Below the pieces are notes generated by a model, which was not told the origin of the DNA, ran no database searches, and was given only the letters and a program-made list of their open reading frames with translations. A stretch of 64,000 bases of DNA from Chromohalobacter canadensis (GTDB lineage Bacteria; Pseudomonadota; Gammaproteobacteria; Pseudomonadales; Halomonadaceae), in NCBI RefSeq assembly GCF_029544075.1, contig NZ_JAJQJH010000001.1, positions 682,001 through 746,000 of the forward strand, written 5' to 3'. The translations under genes and the position numbers were made by a program. This document shows, piece by piece, positions 8,417 to 15,756 of this stretch (positions are counted from its first letter, which is position 1; every line of letters begins with the position of its first letter).

Positions 8417-9091
8417 TCACCAGTCGGATGATAGCGGCAGGCCGGCGGAATCGCCGGTGTCGGACGCACCGTAATGATTGCTATCGCCCGCGTTGATGTA
8501 ATACATGTTCGAGGACGAATAGCGCAGCGTGTCGTATTGGCTGACCTGAGTCGTGATGATGGTCTCCTGCTGGCCGGTGGTGGTCCAGCTACCACTGAAG
8601 GTATCGGCCAGGGCGGCCGCGGGAATCAGCCCCAAAGCAGGCTCGGTCCAGTGATTGAACGGAATGGTCGCCACGGCGATGCCAGCGGCCAATGCGGTCA
8701 GGGCACCCTGGGGGGGCCGCACGAAGCCGCGACCCTCGTGGCTGATCACCTGGACATCGAAACTGACATGGGCGGCGCCTGCATTCGGCTGGGTGCGAAC
8801 GATAGCGCCTTGTTCGACCAGTTCGCTGGTCAGCAGTGAACGGAACCCGCGGCTGAAGGCGGTCTCCTGTTCATGCTCCTCTACATAGAGCGACTTGCCC
8901 CATAAGTCGCGCTTGGCGAGGATTTCGCCTGCCTCGTGCTCGGCAAGCACCTCCCAATGCTGCGCGGCCTGCATGCGTTGCTGCTCACTGGTCGGGTAGG
9001 TCGTGGCGATGGGGGCCTGCGAGGTATTTACCCCGAAGCAGCCGCCCAATAGGACGGCGCTTAGCACGACTCCCCAGGTGCGGAATGGCAT
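8417..9091 (-). CDS. Putative outer-membrane lipoprotein of unknown function
   Basis: 224 residues starting MPFRTWGVVLSAVLLGGC: a short signal peptide with lipobox Cys18. ATG 9091 has AGGAAA four bases upstream, so the in-frame extension up to 9250 is not used. The mature protein contains a conserved-looking soluble core (EVLAEHEAGEILAK; FSRGFRSLLTSELVEQGAIV; ALIP-like hydrophobic segment GALTALAAGIAVATIPF) and a Tyr/Ser-rich end (YSSSNMYYINAGDSNHYGAS). I do not recognise the family. It is the first gene of a two-gene lipoprotein operon with the FlgO-like protein, so both probably act in the same outer-membrane structure or stress response. Confidence 0.75.
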   Translation of the reverse strand: MPFRTWGVVLSAVLLGGCFGVNTSQAPIATTYPTSEQQRMQAAQHWEVLAEHEAGEILAKRDLWGKSLYVEEHEQETAFSRGFRSLLTSELVEQGAIVRTQPNAGAAHVSFDVQVISHEGRGFVRPPQGALTALAAGIAVATIPFNHWTEPALGLIPAAALADTFSGSWTTTGQQETIITTQVSQYDTLRYSSSNMYYINAGDSNHYGASDTGDSAGLPLSSDW

Positions 9092-9320
9092 GGCGTTTCC
9101 TGTGCGATGGATGATCGGCGGACACGAGGCATTGCTTGGATAATTGCCCTGAAAGGAAGTATCGGCGGGGTGATCATAAGCTTTAGGCCTTGCCCTAAAA
9201 GTATCTATATGCGTCGACTTTTCGGGCGGCACCCAACAGGAAAAATGCACGCGTCATCGGCCAGTTGCATCTTGGCGTGTTCGGGGTAAGGTGGCGTTCT
9301 TTTGTCGCCGTGGAGGTTTC

Positions 9321-10490
9321 ATGTCGGGTGCCCGTTTGCTTCCCTTGCTGGTGGGCTGTGTGATGTTGTCGCCACTGGCGATCGATATCTACCTGCCGTC
9401 ACTGACAGTCATGGCGCACGAGTTCGACGTCCCGTTCAGCCGACTCCAGTTCACCGTGACATTACTCTTGCTGAGCGTCGGTCTAGGGCAAGTACTAGTC
9501 GGCCCGATGACCGACCGTTTCGGGCGTCGCCCAGTGCTGCTTTGCGGCACTGTGGTTTATATGGCGGGGGCGCTACTGGGTATGATGGCGACCAGTCTTG
9601 GGCCACTTTACGTATCGCGTGTGCTGCAAGGCCTGGGGGCCTGCGCGAGTATGACGGTGGCCTTCGCCGCGGTGCGCGACTGCTTCACGGCCGAGCAAGG
9701 CGCGAAACTCTACAGTTATCTCAACGGGGCGCTATGCATTATTCCTGCATTGGCACCCGTTATCGGCGGAAGCCTGGCGGTGACCTTCGGTTGGCGCAGC
9801 AATTTTGCGTTCATGTTCGTCTTCGCAGCGGTACTAGGTGTGGCCGCCTTATGGCGCTTCGCCGAGACGCGGCCTCAGGATACGGCTCCCGAGCGCCGAC
9901 TTTATCATTGGGCCCGCTACCGACCGGTGCTGACCAGTATTCGCTTTGTCTATTTCGCGGGACTGGCTGGGGTGATCATGTCGGCGATCCTGGTGTATGT
10001 GTCGACCGCGCCGGTCATACTAGTGGATCGGCTGGGACTTTCGGAGCTGGCATTCAGCGGTTGGTTTGGCGCCAACGCAGTGGTCAACATCCTGGCGTTT
10101 TTCTTCGCCCCCCGCATCATTCACCGCCTCGGGCGCGTCGGGACCGTACGTTTAGGACTGGGGTTGATCATCGTCTCGGGCATTTTGCAGGCGCTGATCG
10201 CCACGGCGTTGCCGCTGTCGTCAGTCGGTTTCATGGGGCCGATAGGCGTGCTCTCTGTGGGCTTTTCATTGGCGCTGGGTGCGGCCTCGAGCCTGGCACT
10301 CGAGCCATTCCGTGAGCGTGCCGGGACGGCGGCTGCTTTGCTGGGCGCCTTGCAGTTGGGCGGCGGTGCGTTGTTGGCTACGCTATTGCTGGCGACGCCG
10401 TTGTCGCCGCAATGGGCCCTGGCGTTAATCGGTGTTGTGTTGGTTTCACCTTTGCTGTGGCTTTCCTGGCGAGTGGCGCCGGCGGCATGA
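9321..10490 (+). CDS. Bcr/CflA family multidrug efflux MFS transporter
   Basis: 389 residues and twelve predicted membrane helices. The N-terminus (LLVGCVMLSPLAIDIYLPSL) carries the D-x-Y-L-P-S-L signature of the drug:H+ antiporter-1 Bcr/CflA branch, and motif A appears as VGPMTDRFGRRPVLLCG between helices 2 and 3. Helix 4-5 carries LQGLGACASMTVAFAAVRD. ATG 9321 has GGAGGT five bases before it; the ATG at 9291 lacks a site. It would export hydrophobic cations or small peptides; the substrate cannot be predicted. It stands alone on its strand, followed by a YciI gene. Confidence 0.9.
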   Translation: MSGARLLPLLVGCVMLSPLAIDIYLPSLTVMAHEFDVPFSRLQFTVTLLLLSVGLGQVLVGPMTDRFGRRPVLLCGTVVYMAGALLGMMATSLGPLYVSRVLQGLGACASMTVAFAAVRDCFTAEQGAKLYSYLNGALCIIPALAPVIGGSLAVTFGWRSNFAFMFVFAAVLGVAALWRFAETRPQDTAPERRLYHWARYRPVLTSIRFVYFAGLAGVIMSAILVYVSTAPVILVDRLGLSELAFSGWFGANAVVNILAFFFAPRIIHRLGRVGTVRLGLGLIIVSGILQALIATALPLSSVGFMGPIGVLSVGFSLALGAASSLALEPFRERAGTAAALLGALQLGGGALLATLLLATPLSPQWALALIGVVLVSPLLWLSWRVAPAA

Positions 10491-10549
10491 GTTTGTAAAG
10501 ATACGCAAGTCAAAGTGACGTGCCAGGCGGCAGACATCAAGGAGCAGCC

Positions 10550-10840
10550 ATGTTCATCGTATCGCTGGAGTACGCGGTCGATCCAGACACGGTCGAACCG
10601 TATCGAATGGCTCATATGGCATGGGTGCGGGAAGGCTTCGAACGTGGCGTATTCATCGCGTCGGGGCGTAAATCGCCACCGAGTGGTGGCATCATTCTGG
10701 CCAGAGAAGCGTCACGGGAGCGTTTGACGGCCTGGCTTAATGAAGACCCATTTATCGTCGCTGGCGTGGCGCAATATCATGTCGAGGAGTTTCTGCCGAC
10801 GACGGTAGGGAATGGTTTCGAGGGGCTCAAGGGAATATGA
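10550..10840 (+). CDS. YciI family protein
   Basis: 96 residues forming one ferredoxin-like alpha+beta YciI domain: MFIVSLEYAVDPDTVEPYRM, the conserved His in MAHMAWVREGFERG, FIASGRKSPPSGG, and the late DPFIVAGVAQYHVEEF strand. The YciI fold resembles muconolactone isomerase and carries a conserved His/Asp pair; the physiological role is unknown in most bacteria. Start at ATG 10550 with AAGGAG six bases before; the ATG at 10520 lacks a site. It lies 72 bases before the lipid kinase gene and may be cotranscribed with it. Confidence 0.85.
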   Translation: MFIVSLEYAVDPDTVEPYRMAHMAWVREGFERGVFIASGRKSPPSGGIILAREASRERLTAWLNEDPFIVAGVAQYHVEEFLPTTVGNGFEGLKGI

Positions 10841-10912
10841 GGCTCGTTGGAGCAAAGTGCATATGGCGAGACGAGAGGCCAGTGTGTCTCAAGGAACGAG
10901 GATGATAAAGCG

Positions 10913-11860
10913 ATGAGTGAAACTCTCCAGCCTGCCGCAACCGATGGGGATGCATGGCTGATTCTCAATGGTAAATCCGCCCAACTTCCGGATATCCGTG
11001 AGGCGGTGGAGCGCGTTCGTGAAGAGGGGCACCCTTTGGCGGTGCGGGTGACCTGGGAAGCCGGTGACGGCGTGCGCTTGGCACGGGAAGCCAGCGAGGC
11101 AGGCATTAAACGTATCATCGCTGGCGGCGGCGACGGAACGGTCAACGAGGTCGTTGGCGGCTTGATGCAACTGACCCAGAACGTGCGCCCGACCCTTGGT
11201 ATTCTGCCGCTGGGCAGCGCCAACGATTTCGCACGTGGTCTAGAACTGCCATTGGACCCTTTTGAGGCGCTGCGAGTGGCGTTGGAAGCCCGCTCCCACA
11301 ATGTGGATGTGGGCAGCCTGGGAGGTGATTATTTCATCAATCTTGCCTCCGGCGGCTTCGGCGCTCAAATCACCAATTCGACCCCGGCTCCACTCAAGCG
11401 ACTTTTGGGCGGTGGCGCCTATTCGTTGATGGGCATGCTCAAGGCCTGGAATTACCAACCTTATCGAGGCCGTTTGCGGCTCCCCGATGGGGAACGTAAC
11501 ATTCCCTTGTTCCTGCTTGCCCTGGGCAATGGCTCTCAAGCGGGAGGCGGTCAGCAGTTGGCTCCCCTGGCCAAGGTCGATGATGGCCTACTGGAACTGC
11601 TTATCGTGCGTCATTTTACCTCGCTCCGGGAGATGAAGCAGCTTATCGACGAGCTGGAAAACCTCCCCGAAAGCGGCGAATTCGTCGAGTACTTGCAAGT
11701 GCCTTGGGTCGAATTCGAGGGCGAGGCTGCCCTGCCGCTGAACCTCGATGGCGAGCCGTGTTTCCACGAGCGCTTTCGCGCCGAGTTGCTACCCGGGGTG
11801 CTTTCCTTGGCGGCACCTTCGTCTTCCGCACTGTTCTCACGTCAAAGCGACGAGGGCTGA
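10913..11860 (+). CDS. Diacylglycerol kinase-family lipid kinase (YegS-like)
   Basis: 315 residues. The N-terminal catalytic domain has WLILNGKSA and the nucleotide loop GGGDGTVNEVVGG at about residues 66-78, plus LPLGSANDFARGL, the second conserved signature. The C-terminal beta-sandwich contains the INLASGGFGAQI and DGLLELLIV strands and LDGEPCF. This order matches YegS/BmrU phosphatidylglycerol or diacylglycerol kinases acting at the inner membrane face. I chose ATG 10913, which restores the family's usual start (about 30 residues before LNGK is already generous); GAGG lies ten bases upstream. Lipid substrate not predictable. Confidence 0.9.
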   Translation: MSETLQPAATDGDAWLILNGKSAQLPDIREAVERVREEGHPLAVRVTWEAGDGVRLAREASEAGIKRIIAGGGDGTVNEVVGGLMQLTQNVRPTLGILPLGSANDFARGLELPLDPFEALRVALEARSHNVDVGSLGGDYFINLASGGFGAQITNSTPAPLKRLLGGGAYSLMGMLKAWNYQPYRGRLRLPDGERNIPLFLLALGNGSQAGGGQQLAPLAKVDDGLLELLIVRHFTSLREMKQLIDELENLPESGEFVEYLQVPWVEFEGEAALPLNLDGEPCFHERFRAELLPGVLSLAAPSSSALFSRQSDEG

Positions 11861-11984
11861 AGCGCGACAAGGTGTTTGCGTGACCGTTTGCCTAGGGTCC
11901 TTCAAGATGCTGACGCTTGAAATGAACGCGTAAACGCCCAACGAACGTAATGTGGTGCACAAAGTGAATGACCAAAGGATCGCC

Positions 11985-12431
11985 ATGGACCAATTTATGC
12001 AGGCAGCCATCGATGAGGCGCGCAAAGGATACGACGCGGGCGGAGTCCCCATTGGTTCGGTGCTTGTATATCAGGGCATTATCATTGGGCGTGGACATAA
12101 CCAACGCCAGCAACGTGGCAGTGCTATTTTGCACGGTGAAATGGACGCCTTGGAAAACGCTGGTCGGTTGGTGGCTCATGTGTATCGCGAAGCGGTGCTT
12201 TATACCACACTGTCGCCTTGTGCCATGTGCAGTGGTGCCATTTTGCTCTATGGCATCCCCGAGCTCGTGATTGGCGAAAATTCGACCTTTCAAGGGGAGG
12301 AAGCATTATTACGCCAACGTGGTGTCACACTCACAGTATACAATGATCCTCAGTGCAAGGCGTTGATGGAGCGGTTCATCGTCGAGCGGCCCGAGATTTG
12401 GTACGAAGATATTGGCGAGCCTGGCATGTAG
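11985..12431 (+). CDS. Yeast-type cytosine deaminase (FCY1-like)
   Basis: 148 residues of the cytidine deaminase fold. Zinc site H50-G-E52 (ILHGEMDALENAGRL) and PCAMC with Cys79 and Cys82; TTLSPC and YGIP follow. From memory of the Saccharomyces cytosine deaminase (158 aa; H62, E64, C91, C94) every key residue sits at a constant offset of 12, and both proteins end in an ERP-x2-W-aromatic-EDIGE tail that covers the active site. That tail and GGVPIG set it apart from TadA and CMP deaminases. It would convert cytosine to uracil plus ammonia in pyrimidine salvage. ATG 11985 has GGA five bases upstream. Bacterial copies are often annotated only as nucleoside deaminase. No codA-type enzyme is in the window. 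Confidence 0.82.
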   Translation: MDQFMQAAIDEARKGYDAGGVPIGSVLVYQGIIIGRGHNQRQQRGSAILHGEMDALENAGRLVAHVYREAVLYTTLSPCAMCSGAILLYGIPELVIGENSTFQGEEALLRQRGVTLTVYNDPQCKALMERFIVERPEIWYEDIGEPGM

Positions 12432-12525
12432 GGCTTGTCAACCCTGTACCATGCGGCCTGGATGGCCTCATGGACTTTTAGGAAAATGCCGACCCCCGGC
12501 ATAAATGAGCGACTCAAGGAGAGAA

Positions 12526-12951
12526 ATGATGACGTATAAGCAATGGACGATGAGTGCGTTGGCATTGGTGTTGTCACTTGGCCTAACGGCCTGCGATAGC
12601 GGTGACGATCCCGCTCAAGAGGCTTCAGACAATAGCGAGCAGGCGGCCGAAGAAACCCAGCAAGCCGCTGACGAGTCCGGTGATGAAACGTCCGAGATGA
12701 GCGACGAAGCCAGCGACAGCATGGAAGAAACGGGTGACGAAGCCGCTGACGCGTCCTCCGATGCTATGGACGAAGCGGGCGAAGAGGTCGACGAAGCGCA
12801 AGATGCCACCGCAGACGCTGCCGACGAAGCTGGCGATGAAATGAGCGAAGCCGCCGATGAGGCTGGTGATGCAATGGATAATGCCGCCGACGAAGCCGAT
12901 CAGGAAGCGGATGAGCTTGAAAACGCGGCCGAAGACGACAACCAGTCGTAA
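12526..12951 (+). CDS. Acidic Ala/Asp/Glu repeat lipoprotein
   Basis: 141 residues. A signal peptide (MSALALVLSLGLTAC) ends in a lipobox Cys at about residue 25. The rest is extremely low in complexity: Ala, Asp, Glu, with scattered Gly, Ser, Met and Gln in heptad-like and undecad-like units (EAADEAGD, DEAGDEMSE, DEADQEADELE), with no aromatic residue and no Lys or Arg. It should form a highly charged amphipathic helix or disordered polymer anchored to the outer membrane. Start ATG 12526 (ATGATG) with AAGGAG five bases before. Proteins like this occur in halophiles; the role is unknown, possibly envelope hydration or ion binding. A 12-bp hairpin follows. Confidence 0.8.
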   Translation: MMTYKQWTMSALALVLSLGLTACDSGDDPAQEASDNSEQAAEETQQAADESGDETSEMSDEASDSMEETGDEAADASSDAMDEAGEEVDEAQDATADAADEAGDEMSEAADEAGDAMDNAADEADQEADELENAAEDDNQS

Positions 12952-12982
12952 CGTCGCCTGACTGACCCTATCAGGGGCAAGC

Positions 12983-13011
12983 GCACATGGCATGTGAATC
13001 ATGCCATGTGC
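12983..13011. terminator. Hairpin after the acidic lipoprotein gene
   Basis: Perfect 12-bp stem GCACATGGCATG / CATGCCATGTGC with loop TGAAT, 32 bases after the stop codon. No T-run follows, so it may act as a 3' stabiliser or Rho-linked end. The rest of 13012-13180 shows no gene. Confidence 0.45.
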
Positions 13012-13180
13012 CATTCATGCCTGCGCATTGAATCTCGCAAGGGGTTGCCTGTGACGCATTGGCTCAAGATTGATCTAGCCGCTGAGGATCATGCCTTTTA
13101 GGATAACGGACTACTGATGGTAATGTGCTGCGTGGGTAGGGTGGTCAAGACGAAGGAGTTGGAATTATATGACCTGTAAC

Positions 13181-13207
13181 TAAAAGAGCCCACCGTCAGG
13201 TGGGCTC
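13181..13207 (-). terminator. Rho-independent terminator of the cold-shock gene
   Basis: Read on the complement: GAGCCCACC, loop TGAC, GGTGGGCTC, then TTTTA. Nine-bp GC-rich stem 49 bases after the csp stop codon. Confidence 0.85.
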
Positions 13208-13255
13208 ATGCGTTCGGAGTCCGGTGTCGGTCTCACGACCGCTGGTGCCTCGGAA

Positions 13256-13462
13256 TTAACCGACCACCTTGATGTTGGACGCCTGCAGGCCTTTCTTACC
13301 TTGGGTGACCTCAAAGCTCACTTTTTGGCCATCCTGCAGCGTTTTGAAGCCTTCAGCCTGGATCTCGGAGAAGTGTGCGAACAGGTCATCGCCACCATCT
13401 TCCGGAGAGATAAAGCCGTAGCCTTTGGTGTCGTTAAACCATTTGACAGTGCCAGTTGCCAT
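13256..13462 (-). CDS. Cold-shock protein, CspA family
   Basis: 68 residues, the normal length for a single cold-shock domain. RNP1 appears as KGYGFISPE and RNP2 as DLFAHFSEI; the start [14 protein letters not shown] is the family consensus. Binds single-stranded RNA and DNA and acts as an RNA chaperone in the cytoplasm. ATG 13462 has AAGGA six bases upstream, so the 29-codon extension up to 13549 is not part of the protein. A strong terminator follows. The upstream side has a long gene-free stretch with a possible promoter about 140 bases before the start, as in thermoregulated csp mRNAs. Whether it is cold-induced or constitutive cannot be told. Confidence 0.95.
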   Translation of the reverse strand: MATGTVKWFNDTKGYGFISPEDGGDDLFAHFSEIQAEGFKTLQDGQKVSFEVTQGKKGLQASNIKVVG

Positions 13463-13637
13463 TTCGAATTCCTTAACTTGCGAAGTAATGATGCGGGCCG
13501 ACCCATGGGCGACCATGGTACGTGGGTAAGACAAGGAGGGAATGCGCAAGGGCGATCGAGAATTCGATTAACAGCTGACGACATTCGACTTGCAAACCTA
13601 CGCAGCGGAGAATGCATGACCCTAGGACAAGCGTCAA
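13463..13637 (-). promoter_or_regulatory. csp promoter candidate and long 5' leader
   Basis: On the complement, TTGACG (13637-13632), a 17-base spacer, and CATTCT (13614-13609) form a possible sigma-70 promoter. It would give a leader of about 140 bases before the csp start. Such long leaders are typical of cspA-type mRNAs. The -10 is poor (3 of 6). The remaining stretch to 13927 holds no gene that I can support. Confidence 0.35.
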
Positions 13638-13927
13638 GCTTATTGCCGAGGGGCCTTTCCCGGTATCATGCACCGCATATGCAACATAGATCGAAAACCC
13701 GAGGGCGTCCAGAACGACGGTGTGTATGCTTTGGGTAAAGCGTGACGACCTTGATCGAAGGCATTATATCGCTACCTGAAGTCTGTTTGACCAGCGTCGT
13801 CACCTTGCCATGCAAAAGCGTAACGGCGCGGTAGGAACCTGGGTATGGTCTGGGCGTTTATCATGGTGATGCCGCACCTTGGAGTTGGGTGTGGATCGAG
13901 CGAGTATCATTTTGGAGGAGTTGTCAC

Positions 13928-14350
13928 GTGTCCCATACTGCCGTCGCTGCGAACGATACGCATAGCAAGGTCGTGGGCTATCTGTTGTGGGTGTTTGGCT
14001 TTACCGGCGCGCACCGTTTTTACTACGGCAAGCCCATCACCGGCACGATTTGGTTTTTCACGCTAGGCCTGCTGGGTATCGGCTGGTTGATCGACTTTTT
14101 CCTGATCCCGCTGATGGATCGTCAGGCGGACCTGCGTTTTCAAGCGGGACCCACCAGCTACACCCTTGCCTGGATATTGCTGACCTTTTTGGGCGTCTTC
14201 GGTCTGCATCGCATGTACATGGGGAAATGGCTGACTGGGTTGTTGTATCTCGTCACGGGCGGGTTGTTCTTGTTGGGTGTCCTGTATGATTTCTGGACGC
14301 TCAATGATCAGATCTCGATGAAGCATGCCAGGCGTGGCTTGTTTGGCTGA
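13928..14350 (+). CDS. TM2 domain-containing membrane protein (tandem)
   Basis: 140 residues. Two copies of the TM2 unit: VVGYLLWVFGFTGAHRFYYG with GTIWFFTLGLLGIGWLIDFF, and LAWILLTFLGVFGLHRMYMG with GLLYLVTGGLFLLGVLYDFW. Each has two helices joined by the G-x-HR-x-Y-x-G loop and ends in a D-x-x/W motif. I chose the GTG at 13928, eight bases after GGAGGA, rather than the ATG at 13889, which has no site and would add 13 unrelated residues. Function of bacterial TM2 proteins is unknown. The ExoD gene follows 60 bases later on the same strand and may be cotranscribed. Confidence 0.85.
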   Translation: MSHTAVAANDTHSKVVGYLLWVFGFTGAHRFYYGKPITGTIWFFTLGLLGIGWLIDFFLIPLMDRQADLRFQAGPTSYTLAWILLTFLGVFGLHRMYMGKWLTGLLYLVTGGLFLLGVLYDFWTLNDQISMKHARRGLFG

Positions 14351-14410
14351 TAGCACGTGACCTCCCATTATCCAAGGGTGTCACCCGGTCCTCCCAAGGA
14401 GAAATCGCGC

Positions 14411-14986
14411 ATGGAATCGCGCAATAGTTTGACTCAATTACTGGAAACGCTCGACGGCTCCAATGATGGCAAGACGATCCACCTTCAGGATATCGTCGAG
14501 ACGTTTCGCTCGCGGGGCTTCGGCCCCCTAATTACGCTGCCTGCATTGCTGGCATTATTGCCCACTGGTGGCGTGCCCGGTGTGCCCACGCTATGTGCCG
14601 TGTCCATTGTTTTAATGGCGGTGCAACAGCTTTTCGGGAGGCAATCTCCCTGGTTGCCGAGGAAGCTACGTGAACGTGGTATCAGCCATGACAAGCTGCA
14701 TCGCACCGTCAAACGTGTCCGGCCCTGGACGCAACGTATCGACAAGCTGCTGGCACAACGCCTGGAGATATTGTTGCAACCGGCTGCGCGCCGCCTCATC
14801 GCAGTACTGGTCATCGCCTTGGCGCTGGCCATGATCCCCTTGGAATTGCTCCCCTTCGCGGCGGCGATGCCGGCGTTGACGATTACGGTGATCGGTCTGG
14901 GCATGACGACCGAGGACGGCCTGTTGCTACTGATCGGCGTGCTGATGGCTGTAGGACTTGCCGTGAGCGCCTTCTGGCTCTTGTAA
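14411..14986 (+). CDS. Exopolysaccharide synthesis ExoD family protein
   Basis: 191 residues. The N-terminus has LTQLLETLDGSNDGKTIHLQ and the conserved GFGPLITLPALLALLPTGGV, followed by IPG-like VPGVPTLCAVSIVLMAVQQL, a basic region, and two C-terminal hydrophobic helices (LIAVLVIALALAMIPLELLP; LLLLIGVLMAVGLAVSAFWL). This is the ExoD/PF06055 layout, with four membrane segments. ExoD affects exopolysaccharide production and alkaline tolerance in Rhizobium; here no polysaccharide genes are near, so the role is open. ATG 14411 has AAGGAG nine bases upstream. Confidence 0.87.
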   Translation: MESRNSLTQLLETLDGSNDGKTIHLQDIVETFRSRGFGPLITLPALLALLPTGGVPGVPTLCAVSIVLMAVQQLFGRQSPWLPRKLRERGISHDKLHRTVKRVRPWTQRIDKLLAQRLEILLQPAARRLIAVLVIALALAMIPLELLPFAAAMPALTITVIGLGMTTEDGLLLLIGVLMAVGLAVSAFWLL

Positions 14987-15056
14987 ACGCTTATGTCATG
15001 CAGCGCGACCTCCACGTCGCTTGGTTGGCTCGCGTTTTAGTTACCAGGAAAAACCT

Positions 15057-15698
15057 ATGTTCATCGATGCTCAGTTCTGGCCGTTTCTGGTCGCCATTAC
15101 GCTACTCACACTGACGCCGGGCGTGGACACGCTGCTGGTCATTCGTAACACCTCACGCGGAGGCGTGCGCGATGGCGTGTTGACCAGCGTTGCGATCTGT
15201 TCTGGCCTGTTCGTGCATGCCACCGTCTCGGCGCTCGGGATCTCGCTGATCCTGCTGCAATCGGCATGGGCCTTCAACGCGCTCAAGCTGCTCGGTGCGG
15301 GATACTTGGTTTGGCTGGGGGTGAAGAGCTTAGTCAGCGCTCGGCATGGCAGCGGCCTGCCGATGGCCGACGTTGGCGTTGAGCACCAACGGGTACCGGC
15401 CTGGATATCGCTGCGCGAGGGATTCCTGTCCAATGTGCTCAATCCCAAGACAGTCGTATTCTATATGGCGTTCTTACCGCAGTTCATTGCGCCGGGCGAT
15501 CCCGCGCTGGCTAAGTCATTGTGGCTTGCAAGCGTGCATTTCGTGATCGCCAATATATGGCAAATGGGTGTGGTGCTAATGGTGGGAAGTGCCGCTAGAT
15601 GGCTGGCCAAACGCTGGGTATCGCGCATGATGGAAGGGACTACTGGCACGGTACTGGTACTCTTCGGCGTCAAGCTGGCGCTGGCTCAGCGCCCCTGA
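15057..15698 (+). CDS. LysE/RhtB family amino acid exporter
   Basis: 213 residues, six predicted membrane helices. The N-terminal segment (FWPFLVAITLLTLTPGVDTL, then LVIRNTSRGGVRDG) has the family signature with TPG and the R-N-x-x-x-G-G-R-R-G-like loop; LREGFLSNVLNPKTVVFYMA is the second conserved block. These proteins export amino acids such as homoserine, threonine, lysine or leucine. ATG 15057 has AGGAA seven bases upstream. A 12-bp hairpin lies beyond the stop between it and the convergent slt gene. Substrate unknown. Confidence 0.9.
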   Translation: MFIDAQFWPFLVAITLLTLTPGVDTLLVIRNTSRGGVRDGVLTSVAICSGLFVHATVSALGISLILLQSAWAFNALKLLGAGYLVWLGVKSLVSARHGSGLPMADVGVEHQRVPAWISLREGFLSNVLNPKTVVFYMAFLPQFIAPGDPALAKSLWLASVHFVIANIWQMGVVLMVGSAARWLAKRWVSRMMEGTTGTVLVLFGVKLALAQRP

Positions 15699-15721
15699 GA
15701 AATGTCGAAAGTTTTGGTGAT

Positions 15722-15750
15722 GCGCCGACGCCCTCAAGGGGCGTCGGCGC
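15722..15750. terminator. Convergent hairpin, LysE-type and slt genes
   Basis: 12-bp stem GCGCCGACGCCC / GGGCGTCGGCGC with loop TCAAG, followed on the plus strand by TTGCGTTT. It lies seven bases beyond the slt stop codon and may end both transcripts. Confidence 0.6.
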
Positions 15751-15756
15751 TTGCGT

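Noticed and set aside
12526-12951. DNA tandem repeat or CRISPR-like array
   Set aside because: The periodicity is in the protein (Ala/Asp/Glu units); the DNA units are irregular and the frame is intact.
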